A DNA stretch of 64,000 nt from Lysobacter enzymogenes (GTDB lineage: Bacteria > Pseudomonadota > Gammaproteobacteria > Xanthomonadales > Xanthomonadaceae), in assembly GCF_023617245.1 (NCBI RefSeq), contig NZ_CP067396.1, positions 3,162,001-3,226,000 of the forward strand. The letters run 5' to 3'. Below the pieces are notes generated by a model. That model was not told the DNA's origin and did not search any database. It saw only the letters and a list, made by a program, of their open reading frames with translations. A program made the translations under genes and the position numbers. Shown here one piece after another: positions 8,383 to 16,691 of this stretch; the stretch's first letter is position 1; each line of letters begins with the position of its first letter.

Positions 8383-9500
8383 GGCGCGGACTCCTGTTCG
8401 GTCAGGTCGGTGGAAAAGGGTTCGGCGGCATCGGCCTCGCGCCACCACGGCGCGGTCGCCGCCGGCGCCCGCAGGTCCACGCGTTCGCCCATGCGCGGCG
8501 TGCTCAGCGCCACGCCGCGCTGCGCGGCCAGCGCCGACACCCGCTCGAACGGCTCGGTCCACGGATGCAGGGCGAGGTCGAAAGTGCCGTTGTGGATCGG
8601 CAGCAGCCAGCGGCCGCGCAGGTCCAGGTGCGCCTGCACCGTCTGTTCCGGCTGCATGTGCACGTGCGGCCAGTTGGCGTCGTAGGCGCCGGTTTCCAGC
8701 AAGGTCACGTCGAACGGCCCGAAGCGGCGGCCGATCTCGGCGAAGCCGGCGAAGTAGCCGGTGTCGCCGCTGAAGAACAGCCGCAGAGTGTCGCCGTCGC
8801 CGGCTTCGTCGAGGATCGTCCACGACGCCCACAGCGTCTTGTCGCCGTCGAGCAGGCCGCGCCCGGAAAAATGCTGCGCCGGCGTGGCGACGAAACGCAC
8901 GCCGTCGATGCAGGTGCCCTGCCACCAGTCGAACTGGCGCACCTTGGCCGGATCCACGCCCCAGCCGATCAGGCGGTCGCCGACGCCCAGCGGGGTCAGG
9001 AACACGCCCGCGGTCTTGGCCAGCCGCAGCACGGTGGCGCGGTCGAGATGATCGAAATGATCGTGCGACAGGATCACCCCGCGCAGCGGCGGCAGGTCCG
9101 CCAGCGCGATCGGCGGCGCGTGGAAGCGCTTGGGCCCGATCCACTGCAACGGCGAGGCGCGCTGCGCGAACACCGGGTCGGTGATCCACCAGCCGCCGCG
9201 CAGCTTGACCAGCACGGTCGAGTGGCCGAGCCGGTACAGGCTGCGGTCGGGCGCGCGCGCCAGCTGCCGCGCGGTCAGCGGCCGCACCGCCGGCGCCACC
9301 GCCGGAACCGCGTCGGCGGGCTTGTTCCACAGCGCGTCGGCGATGATCCGCAGCATCTTGCGCACGCCGGTGGGCGGGCGCGGGACGACATTATGGAAAC
9401 GCCCGTCGGCGAACTGCGGCGAAGCGGCACGATTGGCATGACTGGCATGATCGGCCGAGGACAGGCGGGGCTTGGCGGCGAAAGGCAGGCAGATGCTCAC
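8379..9500 (-). CDS. MBL-fold metallo-hydrolase (NAPE-PLD/UlaG-like)
   Basis: The protein has the zinc motif LSHDHFDHLDR and later metal-binding segments (TPAQHFSGRG, FFSGDTGY, LPIHNGTF), the layout of NAPE-PLD/UlaG-like beta-lactamase-fold hydrolases. The GTG start at 9500 has GGAG ten bases upstream; the frame extends further, to 9548, but that part is less credible. About 373 residues. It is coupled to the small HMA-like gene and diverges from a TetR gene with palindromes between, so it is probably TetR-repressed. A phospholipid-type or phosphodiester substrate is likely from the family; the exact one is unknown. Confidence 0.8.
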   Translation of the reverse strand: MSICLPFAAKPRLSSADHASHANRAASPQFADGRFHNVVPRPPTGVRKMLRIIADALWNKPADAVPAVAPAVRPLTARQLARAPDRSLYRLGHSTVLVKLRGGWWITDPVFAQRASPLQWIGPKRFHAPPIALADLPPLRGVILSHDHFDHLDRATVLRLAKTAGVFLTPLGVGDRLIGWGVDPAKVRQFDWWQGTCIDGVRFVATPAQHFSGRGLLDGDKTLWASWTILDEAGDGDTLRLFFSGDTGYFAGFAEIGRRFGPFDVTLLETGAYDANWPHVHMQPEQTVQAHLDLRGRWLLPIHNGTFDLALHPWTEPFERVSALAAQRGVALSTPRMGERVDLRAPAATAPWWREADAAEPFSTDLTEQESAP

Positions 9501-9585
9501 GGTCGTGGCTCCGATGGGCAGGCGGGGGCGGCAAAGGCGGGGCTGCAAGCGTTGCGAGACGGGCGCCAGGGCCCGCCTGAATACT

Positions 9586-9601
9586 TACACTGCCCAGTGT
9601 A
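9586..9601. promoter_or_regulatory. Inverted repeat, candidate TetR operator 1
   Basis: TACACTG-CC-CAGTGTA is a 7-bp perfect inverted repeat between the divergent TetR and MBL genes, in the only AT-rich stretch of the gap. TetR-family regulators usually bind such palindromes next to their own gene. Assignment is by position and symmetry. Confidence 0.6.
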
Positions 9602-9604
9602 GTG

Positions 9605-9621
9605 TACTTTTTGAAAAAGTA
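9605..9621. promoter_or_regulatory. Inverted repeat, candidate TetR operator 2
   Basis: TACTTTTTGAAAAAGTA is a perfect 17-bp palindrome, 26 bp before the TetR start codon and 4 bp from the first palindrome. It is very AT-rich for this genome. It may be a second operator or overlap the promoter. Confidence 0.55.
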
Positions 9622-9646
9622 AACCCATGGGTGTAACCTTGCCGTC

Positions 9647-10264
9647 ATGCCTACGCCCGCCCCTGCCCGCCTGACCGACCGCAAGCGCGCCGCCATCCTC
9701 GACGCCGCCATCGCCGAGTTCCGCCAGGCCGGCTACGAAGCCACCAGCATGGACCGCGTCGCCGCCAGCGCCGGGGTCTCCAAGCGCACCGTCTACAACC
9801 ACTTCCCGAGCAAGGAAGTGCTGTTCGCGCACATCCTGCGGCAGTTGATGGAACGCACCCTGGCCTCGCCGGAACTGGCGTACCGCGCCGACCGCCCGCT
9901 GCGCGCGCAACTGCTGGAACTGGTGCGGCAGAAGATGGAACTGCTGCAGGACGAATCCTTCATCGACCTCGCCCGCGCCGGCATCGCCTCGGTGATCCCC
10001 TCGCCCGAGCGCGCCCAGCAGATGTTCGGCCGCATCGGCGACAAAGAAGAAGGATTGGTCGTGTGGATCCGCGCCGCCGCCGCCGACGGACGCCTGAACA
10101 CCGACGATCCGGGCTTCGCCTCGACCTTCATGTTCGGCATGATCAAGGGCTTCGCGTTCTGGCCGCAAATCACCATGGGCCAGCCGCTGTTGACCGAGGA
10201 ACAGCGCGACCGGGTCGCGCAGACCGCGACCGACATGTTCCTGGCGCACTTCGCGGCGGCGTGA
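9647..10264 (+). CDS. TetR/AcrR family transcriptional regulator
   Basis: The 205-residue protein has an N-terminal TetR helix-turn-helix: ILDAAIAEFRQAGYEATSMD, then VAASAGVSKRTVYNHFPSKEVLF. The C-terminal ligand domain is of the AefR-like type (ASVIPSPERAQQMF). It diverges from the MBL hydrolase operon and sits next to two palindromes, so autoregulation and control of that operon are likely. The inducer is unknown. Confidence 0.88.
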   Translation: MPTPAPARLTDRKRAAILDAAIAEFRQAGYEATSMDRVAASAGVSKRTVYNHFPSKEVLFAHILRQLMERTLASPELAYRADRPLRAQLLELVRQKMELLQDESFIDLARAGIASVIPSPERAQQMFGRIGDKEEGLVVWIRAAAADGRLNTDDPGFASTFMFGMIKGFAFWPQITMGQPLLTEEQRDRVAQTATDMFLAHFAAA

Positions 10265-10291
10265 GCGCCAGCGCGGCGTGCGCGCGCCGCC

Positions 10292-11056
10292 TCAACGCCG
10301 TCGCGGCTTGTCCGCCGCCGGCTCCGCCTCGCGCAGGCTCTCGACCAGCGAAAACACCCACGGCCGGCTCGCTGCGAGCATGCCGACGCTGCGCCGGCGC
10401 TCCGGCGGCAGGCCGATGTCGAGATCGGCGGCTTCCTTGAATTCGGCCACCAGCTTGTCGAGCTTGCGCCGCAAGGTCGACGCGGAGGCTTCGCTGAGCT
10501 CGCGTATCTCCAGGGCGAAGAACGCATCGCCGCCGTCGAAGCCGTGGTTGAGGAACTCGCGGCTGGCCAGCTGGAAATAACGCGCGCGCACCGGGCCGTC
10601 GTCGCGCCAGGAGAAATCGCGCGCGACGCGCAGCCGGGTGCGGTCGCCGGGCAGCAGCTCGATCAGGCGCAGCGCGTCCAGCCGCGCCAGCAACTTGACC
10701 AGTTCGGGCTTGCGCAGGCCGTAGTCCGCGCCGATGGCGGCGGTCTGCCAGCCTTGGCACAGCAGGTGGAACACCGTCATCAGGCGCGGCTCGGCGGCCA
10801 GCGCGGTTTCCTGCGCCAGGCTCAGGTGGCGGCGCGCGTCGCGGTTGCCGCGTGCGCTGCGCGCGAGCTCGAAGAAATCGATGTCCAGCGCTTCGCAGAT
10901 CTGTTCGAGCCGGTCCAGGCCGATGCGGCCGTTGGAGAGCATGCGCTTGATCGTGGGTTCGGACAGGCCGAGCGCGGCGGCGAGGTCGGCGTAGCGCCAA
11001 CCGCGTTCCTTGAGGATGCGCTTGAGCGCGGCAAGCAGTCGTTCGCGTTCGGCCAT
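10292..11056 (-). CDS. XRE-family transcriptional regulator with C-terminal effector domain
   Basis: The N-terminal Xre/Cro HTH reads WRYADLAAALGLSEPTIKRMLSN with a following LEQICEALDIDFFELA. About 180 further residues form a conserved-looking C-terminal domain (ARYFQLASREFLNHGFDGGD, then TLRRKLDKLVAEF) seen in proteobacterial XRE regulators of unknown ligand. I chose ATG 11056 because it starts just before the HTH; an ATG at 11095 adds 13 Pro-rich residues. Neither has a good ribosome site. It is divergent from the FAD oxidase gene, and the short AT-rich gap holds imperfect inverted repeats. Confidence 0.8.
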   Translation of the reverse strand: MAERERLLAALKRILKERGWRYADLAAALGLSEPTIKRMLSNGRIGLDRLEQICEALDIDFFELARSARGNRDARRHLSLAQETALAAEPRLMTVFHLLCQGWQTAAIGADYGLRKPELVKLLARLDALRLIELLPGDRTRLRVARDFSWRDDGPVRARYFQLASREFLNHGFDGGDAFFALEIRELSEASASTLRRKLDKLVAEFKEAADLDIGLPPERRRSVGMLAASRPWVFSLVESLREAEPAADKPRRR

Positions 11057-11090
11057 GGCGGCGCGGGACTCGGGTGGCGGGATAGCCGGG

Positions 11091-11145
11091 ATCATATATC
11101 GATACCTGAATCATCGCGATTGCGGATACCGATACCCGGCCGCAG
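11091..11145. promoter_or_regulatory. Divergent promoter region with imperfect inverted repeat
   Basis: The stretch TATCGATACC ... GGATACCGATA forms an imperfect inverted repeat around an ATCGCGAT core. It lies between the XRE regulator and the FAD oxidase gene and is AT-richer than its surroundings. It is a plausible operator for the XRE protein; no binding data can be read from sequence. Confidence 0.35.
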
Positions 11146-11176
11146 GCTGCGCGCCAGTCCACGCCGCCGCCCGCCC

Positions 11177-12598
11177 ATGTCCATCGCCGCCCTGCCCTGC
11201 GCGCCATCCCCGCAAACGCTCGACCTGGAAACGCTCAACGATGTCCACGCCCGGCTCAATCCGACCCACGCGCAGGTGCTGCGGCCGCAGTCGGTCGAGG
11301 CAGCCTGCGCTGCGGTGCGCGCCTGCGCCCGCGCCGGACAGCCGCTGATCGCGGCCGGCGCGCGCCATGCGATGGGCGGCCAGCAGTTCCTGTCCGGCGG
11401 CCGGGTGCTCGACACCTCGGCGCTGTGCGGTGTGCTCGGCTTCGACGACGCGCGCGGCCTGCTGACGGTGCAGGCCGGCATCCGCTGGCCGGCGCTGCTG
11501 GCATGGCTGGCGTCGAGCCCGGACAACCGCGGCGGCTGGACCATCCGCCAGAAACAGACCGGCGCCGACGAGTTCAGCCTCGGCGGCGCGCTGGCCAGCA
11601 ACATCCACGGCCGCGGCCTGAGCTACGCGCCGTTCGTCGAGGACGTCGAAGACCTGACCCTGATCGACGCGCAAGGCGAGCTGATCCACGCCAGCCGCCA
11701 ACAGCGGCCGGAACTGTTCGCGCTGGTCGCCGGCGGCTATGGCCTGTTCGGGATCGTGGTGGCGCTGACCTTGCGGCTGACGCCGCGCCAGGTGTTGCGC
11801 CGCGAGGTCGCGCTGGCGCGCGTCGGCGAGTTGTCGTCCGCGTTCGCCCGCGCCGTCGCCGACGGCTGCACCTACGGCGATTTCCAGTTCGCGATCGATC
11901 CCGCCAGCGACGACTTCCTCGACCTGGGGGTGCTGTCGTGCTATCGGCCCGCGCCCGACGCCGTCGCTTCGGCGCCGCGCCACCTGCAGGCCGACGATTT
12001 CGCCCGCCTGCTGTTGCTGGCGCACCACCAGCCCACGCGCGCGTTCGACGAGTACGCCGATTTCTATCTGGCCACGCACGGCCAGCACTACGCCAGCGAC
12101 GCGCAACAGACCGGCGTGTACCTCGACGGCTACCACGCCGCGGTGGACCGCTCGCTCGGCCATTGCGGCTCGGAAATGATCAGCGAACTGTACGTCCCGC
12201 GCGCCGCGCTGGCCGGCTTCATGGCGCGCGCCGCGCACAGCCTGCGCCGCCATCGCGCCCAGCCGATCTACGGCACCGTGCGCTTGATCGAGCGCGATCC
12301 CACCAGCGTCCTGGCCTGGGCGCGCGAGGACTGGGCCTGCGTGATCTTCAATCTGCACTTGCGCCACGACGCCGAGGGCATCGACGACGGCGCGCGCGCG
12401 TTCCGCGCGCTGATCGACGACGCGCTGTGGTTCGGCGGCAGCTTCTATCTCACCTACCACCGCTGGGCCACGCGTGCGCAACTGGAAGCCGCGCATCCGC
12501 GCCTGCGCGAGTTCCTGCGGGCCAAGCGCGAGTTCGATCCGCAACAGCGCTGGCAGAGCGACTGGTACCGCCACCACCTCGCCCTGATGCAGGCCTGA
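11177..12598 (+). CDS. FAD-binding oxidoreductase (PCMH/FAD_binding_4 type)
   Basis: The 473-residue product has the p-cresol methylhydroxylase-type FAD fold: RPQSVEAACAAVRACARAGQ, GARHAMGGQQF, then GGALASNIHGRG with the pyrophosphate-binding turn, and VAGGYGLFGIVVALTLRLT. The C-terminus FDPQQRWQSDWYR is typical of sugar-alcohol/aldonolactone or DHCR24-like oxidases. It has no signal peptide. The stop is one base before the ATG of a methyltransferase, so they are co-expressed. The substrate cannot be assigned. Confidence 0.78.
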   Translation: MSIAALPCAPSPQTLDLETLNDVHARLNPTHAQVLRPQSVEAACAAVRACARAGQPLIAAGARHAMGGQQFLSGGRVLDTSALCGVLGFDDARGLLTVQAGIRWPALLAWLASSPDNRGGWTIRQKQTGADEFSLGGALASNIHGRGLSYAPFVEDVEDLTLIDAQGELIHASRQQRPELFALVAGGYGLFGIVVALTLRLTPRQVLRREVALARVGELSSAFARAVADGCTYGDFQFAIDPASDDFLDLGVLSCYRPAPDAVASAPRHLQADDFARLLLLAHHQPTRAFDEYADFYLATHGQHYASDAQQTGVYLDGYHAAVDRSLGHCGSEMISELYVPRAALAGFMARAAHSLRRHRAQPIYGTVRLIERDPTSVLAWAREDWACVIFNLHLRHDAEGIDDGARAFRALIDDALWFGGSFYLTYHRWATRAQLEAAHPRLREFLRAKREFDPQQRWQSDWYRHHLALMQA

Positions 12599-12599
12599 G

Positions 12600-13469
12600 A
12601 TGGACCGCGTATCGACCTCGATGCTGCTCGCGGCCGCGACGGTGCGCCAGGCGCGCAGCGATGCGGACCCGGCGGTGGCGCGCAACGCGGCGCTCGCCCG
12701 CGCCTGCCTTCAAGGCTGCGGCCGGCCCGGAGCGCGGCTGCTGTGCGCCGTCGACCACGCCCTCGGCCGGGTCTTGCTGGCGGCGCTGGAAACGCTGTAC
12801 CTGCCCGGGATCGGCGCGCATTACGCCTGGCGCAAGCGCCGCATCCGGCGCTGGGCGCTGCAGGCCTGCGGCGACGGCGCGCAACAACTGCTGGTGATCG
12901 GCGCGGGCTTCGACGGATTGTCGCTGTTCCTGCTCGAGCGCATCCCCGGGTTGCGCGCGTTCGAGATCGAGCGCGAATCCACGGTCGCGATCAAGCGCGA
13001 AGCCCTGTACCGGCTCGGCGTGCGCGAGCCGCGCCTGAGCCTGATCGCGGCCGACTTGAGCGTCGTCGCTATCGAGGCCTTGCTGCCCGGCATCCCGCGG
13101 TTCGATCCGCGGCAGCCGACCCTGGTCATCGCCGAAGGCGTGCTGATGTACCTGGAACCGCCGGAACTGCAGCGGCTGCTGCGCGGCCTCGCGCGGACGC
13201 TGCCCGGCGCGGGCCTGATCGCGACCGCGATGGCGCCGGCCGCCGCCGGCGCGCCGGGATTCGCGCGCCAGCGTCCGTGGGTGCGGCGCTGGCTCAAGCG
13301 CGCCGGCGAACCGTTCCGCTGGGCGCGCACGCGCGACGCATTGGCCGCGACGCTGGCCGCCGCCTCGGTGCGCCTGGAACGCATCGCCGATCCCGACGAA
13401 GCCGCCGATCCCGATCCTTGCCCGGGCGAATGGCTGTTCGCCGGCGAGTTCGCGCGGCCGCCGCGGTAA
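12600..13469 (+). CDS. Leucine-carboxyl-methyltransferase-like SAM methyltransferase
   Basis: The 289-residue protein resembles the LCM/PPM1/TcmP family: YAWRKRRI near the N-terminal third, LLVIGAGFDGLSLFLLE as SAM motif I, FEIERESTV, and LVIAEGVLMYLEPPELQRLL. These enzymes methylate carboxylates or hydroxyls. It starts one base after the FAD oxidase stop. The pair looks like a two-step tailoring unit, but the pathway is not visible nearby. Confidence 0.78.
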   Translation: MDRVSTSMLLAAATVRQARSDADPAVARNAALARACLQGCGRPGARLLCAVDHALGRVLLAALETLYLPGIGAHYAWRKRRIRRWALQACGDGAQQLLVIGAGFDGLSLFLLERIPGLRAFEIERESTVAIKREALYRLGVREPRLSLIAADLSVVAIEALLPGIPRFDPRQPTLVIAEGVLMYLEPPELQRLLRGLARTLPGAGLIATAMAPAAAGAPGFARQRPWVRRWLKRAGEPFRWARTRDALAATLAAASVRLERIADPDEAADPDPCPGEWLFAGEFARPPR

Positions 13470-13679
13470 CGCGACGGCTACTGCAACGCGACGGCTTAAG
13501 CAAAACACCGCCCGTGCGGCGTTCTGCCGCAGCGTCCGCGGCCCGGCGCGGCGCGCGCCTGCCCTACTCTATGCATCGCCCGCGCCGCGACCGGTTCGCG
13601 GCGCCTTCCTTCCCGATGCGCACCCGCTCCGGCGTCACCGCCGGCCGCTTCGCCGCGTCCGTTGACTGCGACCATTGAG

Positions 13680-15737
13680 ATGACCTTGCGAACCCTGGCG
13701 CTGAGTTGCGCCATCGTCCAGACCCTGGCCGCGCCCGCCGCGCTGGCCGCCGAGACGGCCGCGGCGAAAGACGACTCCGCCGCGACCCTCGACGCCGTGG
13801 TGGTGACCGCCGCGCCGGTGTCGCCGCTGACCTTCGAACTCGATCCGCGGCTGCCGCGGCAACCGGTGCCGGCCAGCGACGGCGCCGACTATCTCAAGAC
13901 CATTCCCGGCTTCAACGCGATCCGCAACGGCGGCAGCAACGGCGATCCGGTGCTGCGCGGCATGTTCGGCTCGCGCCTGAACCTGCTCGCCAACGACGGC
14001 AGCATGCCCGGCGCCTGTCCGGCGCGGATGGACAACCCCTTGTCGTATGTGTCGCCGGAAACCTACGACCGGCTGATCGTGGTCAAGGGCCCGCAAACCG
14101 TGCTGTGGGGCCCCGGCGCCTCGGCCGGCACCGTGCGCTTCGTGCGCCGCACCGAGCCGTTCGAGCGCCCCGGCGTGCGCGCCAGCGGCAGCCTGCTCGG
14201 CGGTTCGTTCGGCCGCAACGACCAGCGCCTGGACCTCGCCGCCGGCGCGCCGGGCGGCTACGGCCGGGTGACCGCGAACCGCTCGCAGGCCGAGGACTAC
14301 GACAACGGCGACGGCCAGCGCGTGCCTTCGTCCTGGAAGAAGTGGAACGCCGACGCCACCGCGGGCTGGACGCCCGATGCCGACACCACGCTCGAACTCG
14401 CCGCCGGCCGCGGCGACGGCGAGGCGCGCTACGCCGGCCGCGGCATGGACGGCGCCCGGTTCGAACGCGAGAGCTACAGCCTGCGTTTCGAACGCAAGAA
14501 CCTCGGCGGCGCGCTCGACGCGGTCGAAGCCAACGCGTACTACAACTACGCCGATCACGTGATGGACAACTACAGCCTGCGCGATCCCAATCCGATGAGC
14601 GCGATGCCGATGCCGGTGGCCGCGAACGTGGACCGGCTCACCGCCGGCGGCCGCGCCGCGGCGAGTTGGCGCTGGACCTCGCTCGAACTCACCGCCGGCC
14701 TCGACGGCCAACGCAGCCGCCACCGCGAACGCAGCGGCATGGGCCGCGGCGCCTATCGCGCGGCGCCGTGGAGCGCCGATGCGCGCTTCTCGACCCTGGG
14801 GCTGTTCGCTGAGGCCGCCTGGCGCGCGGATGCGCGCAGCCGCTGGGTCTATGGCGCGCGCGTGGACCGCGCCCGGGTCGAAGACCAGCGCGCCGGCGCC
14901 GGGATGATGGCCATGCCCAACCCGACCTTCGGCGACACCCGGCGCGAAACCCTGCCCAGCGGTTTCGTGCGCTACGAACGCGACCTGGCCGGCACGCGCG
15001 CGGGCTGGTACGCCGGCCTCGGCCACGTCGAGCGCATGCCCGACTACTGGGAGCTGTTCTCGCCGAACCTGGGGCCGGCCGGCGCCGCGAATGCCTTCGC
15101 CGGGATCGCGCCGGAGCAGACCACGCAGTTGGACGTCGGTTTTCAGTACAAGGGCCAGCGCGTCGACGCCTGGGTTTCGGCCTATGTCGGCCGGATCGGC
15201 GACTACATCCTGTTTACCTATTTGCCCGGCGGCATGATGGGCCCGACCAGCCGCGCCGCCAACGTGGACGCGCGCATCCGCGGCGCCGAAGCCGGCGCCG
15301 ACTGGCGCCCGGCCGAGCATTGGAAACTCGGCGCGAGCCTGGCCTACGCCTGGGGCGAGAACCGCAGCGACGGCCGTCCGCTGCCGCAGATGCCGCCGCT
15401 GGAAGCCAAGCTGTCGCTGGGCTACGACGACCGCCGCTGGAACGCCGGCGCGCTGCTGCGCGCGTCGGCGAAACAGGACCGGGTCGCGGTCGGCCAGGGC
15501 AACGTGGTCGGCCAGGACATCGGCCGCAGCCGCGGCTTCGCGGTGTTCTCGCTCAACGGCGGCTACCGCTTCAACGACAAGGTCCGCTTCAGCGCCGGCA
15601 TCGACAATCTGTTCGACCGCCGCTACAGCGAGCACCTCAACCTCGCCGGCAGCGCCGATTTCGGCTATCCGGCCGACCCGGTGCGCATCGACGAACCCGG
15701 GCGCTCGCTGTGGGCCAGACTCGACCTGACCTATTGA
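13680..15737 (+). CDS. TonB-dependent copper receptor (OprC-like)
   Basis: The protein has 685 residues from ATG 13680; an upstream TTG at 13662 is less likely. A signal peptide ending near ALAAE is followed by a plug domain with a TonB-box-like DAVVVTA, VLRGMFGSRLNLL, and ETYDRLIVVKGPQTVLWGPGASA. The plug carries C113 and M117 in a CPARM motif, equivalent to the CxxxM copper site of Pseudomonas OprC. Extracellular loops are Met-rich (PMSAMPMP, GMMAMP, GGMM). The C-terminus ends in an aromatic residue, as for outer membrane barrels. It should import copper. Confidence 0.88.
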   Translation: MTLRTLALSCAIVQTLAAPAALAAETAAAKDDSAATLDAVVVTAAPVSPLTFELDPRLPRQPVPASDGADYLKTIPGFNAIRNGGSNGDPVLRGMFGSRLNLLANDGSMPGACPARMDNPLSYVSPETYDRLIVVKGPQTVLWGPGASAGTVRFVRRTEPFERPGVRASGSLLGGSFGRNDQRLDLAAGAPGGYGRVTANRSQAEDYDNGDGQRVPSSWKKWNADATAGWTPDADTTLELAAGRGDGEARYAGRGMDGARFERESYSLRFERKNLGGALDAVEANAYYNYADHVMDNYSLRDPNPMSAMPMPVAANVDRLTAGGRAAASWRWTSLELTAGLDGQRSRHRERSGMGRGAYRAAPWSADARFSTLGLFAEAAWRADARSRWVYGARVDRARVEDQRAGAGMMAMPNPTFGDTRRETLPSGFVRYERDLAGTRAGWYAGLGHVERMPDYWELFSPNLGPAGAANAFAGIAPEQTTQLDVGFQYKGQRVDAWVSAYVGRIGDYILFTYLPGGMMGPTSRAANVDARIRGAEAGADWRPAEHWKLGASLAYAWGENRSDGRPLPQMPPLEAKLSLGYDDRRWNAGALLRASAKQDRVAVGQGNVVGQDIGRSRGFAVFSLNGGYRFNDKVRFSAGIDNLFDRRYSEHLNLAGSADFGYPADPVRIDEPGRSLWARLDLTY

Positions 15738-15761
15738 ACGCGCCGGCGCATCGGCATCGTC

Positions 15762-15777
15762 ACGCGGCGCGCCGCGT
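15762..15777. terminator. 16-bp palindrome between convergent genes
   Basis: ACGCGGCGCGCCGCGT is a perfect palindrome between the copper receptor gene and the convergent hypothetical gene, touching the latter's stop codon. It could act as a bidirectional transcription stop; there is no T-tract. Confidence 0.4.
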
Positions 15778-16415
15778 CACTCGCGCCGCGACAGGCCGAC
15801 CTTGAGATCGTCGCGGATGTAGATCTCGACATAGCCCGGCAGCCAACCCTCGTGGGCCATGCGCACGAACGGTTCGAGCAGGCGGCTGTCCTGCTGCCCG
15901 GTCAGGAACACCACCGACCACAGGTTCAACGGCTGGGCTTCCTCGCCGCCGACGCCGTGCACGACGTGGAAGACCGGCTGGCTCGTGCCGGCGCGCAGCG
16001 GCGCGCCGTCGGGGCCCGGGTACTCGGCGGCGCCGATGAAGGTCACTTTCTGCTGCGCGTGATCGGCCCGGGTCTGTTCCAGGATCAGCTCGTAGCGATC
16101 GGGTTGCAGCCACAGCCGCTGCCGCGACTTGCGCACGAAGCGCTCGACCCGCTCGCGCTCGCCCTGGTCGGCCCACACCGCCGCGCTGCCGGGCTCGACC
16201 ACGTAGGGAATGTAGCGATCGGGCCGGCGCGCCTTGCGCGCTTCCATCTCCCACAACTGCGAGCGGGTCAGCCGCAGCGGACGTTCGAGCCGGTAACGCT
16301 CGGACAGCACTCGGTTCACGTCGATCGGGGGAATCTCGAAACGGGTGTTGCGCGGGTCGTTCCAGGCCTGCTCGAAGACCGGTTCGTGGTCCACGTTCGG
16401 GAATGCAATGCTCAT
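15777..16415 (-). CDS. Conserved hypothetical protein
   Basis: The 212-residue protein is soluble, without signal peptide or membrane segment. It shows an ordered composition, for example RYIPYVVEPGSAAVWADQGE, QPVFHVVHGVGGEEA, WSVVFLTGQQDSRLLEPFV and a C-terminal GYVEIYIRDDLKVGLSR. I do not recognise the family. It is monocistronic and convergent with the copper receptor. Codon use matches the genome, so it is probably a real gene. Confidence 0.7.
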   Translation of the reverse strand: MSIAFPNVDHEPVFEQAWNDPRNTRFEIPPIDVNRVLSERYRLERPLRLTRSQLWEMEARKARRPDRYIPYVVEPGSAAVWADQGERERVERFVRKSRQRLWLQPDRYELILEQTRADHAQQKVTFIGAAEYPGPDGAPLRAGTSQPVFHVVHGVGGEEAQPLNLWSVVFLTGQQDSRLLEPFVRMAHEGWLPGYVEIYIRDDLKVGLSRRE

Positions 16416-16691
16416 GACGTCGCTCCGGGGGAAGGGGTTCGCGCTGCCGTCGCGGGCCGATCCGGTGCGGGTCCGCGGCGGGCGGCGGGTGTGGGAACGT
16501 TAGGACCTCAATTTAAGTCGAGGTCAATGCGCGGCCGGGCGAACGATCAGTTCCAGATCGGCAACTCTCGTTCCGACAACTGAACGATGCTTGCGAGCGG
16601 CCCAGCGGCTCGACCTGAATCGTCCGTTCGCAACGTCATCGCCGCCACGCGAACGCGAAGATCGCCCAGGCGTCGTGCCCGCTCCGTCGCG

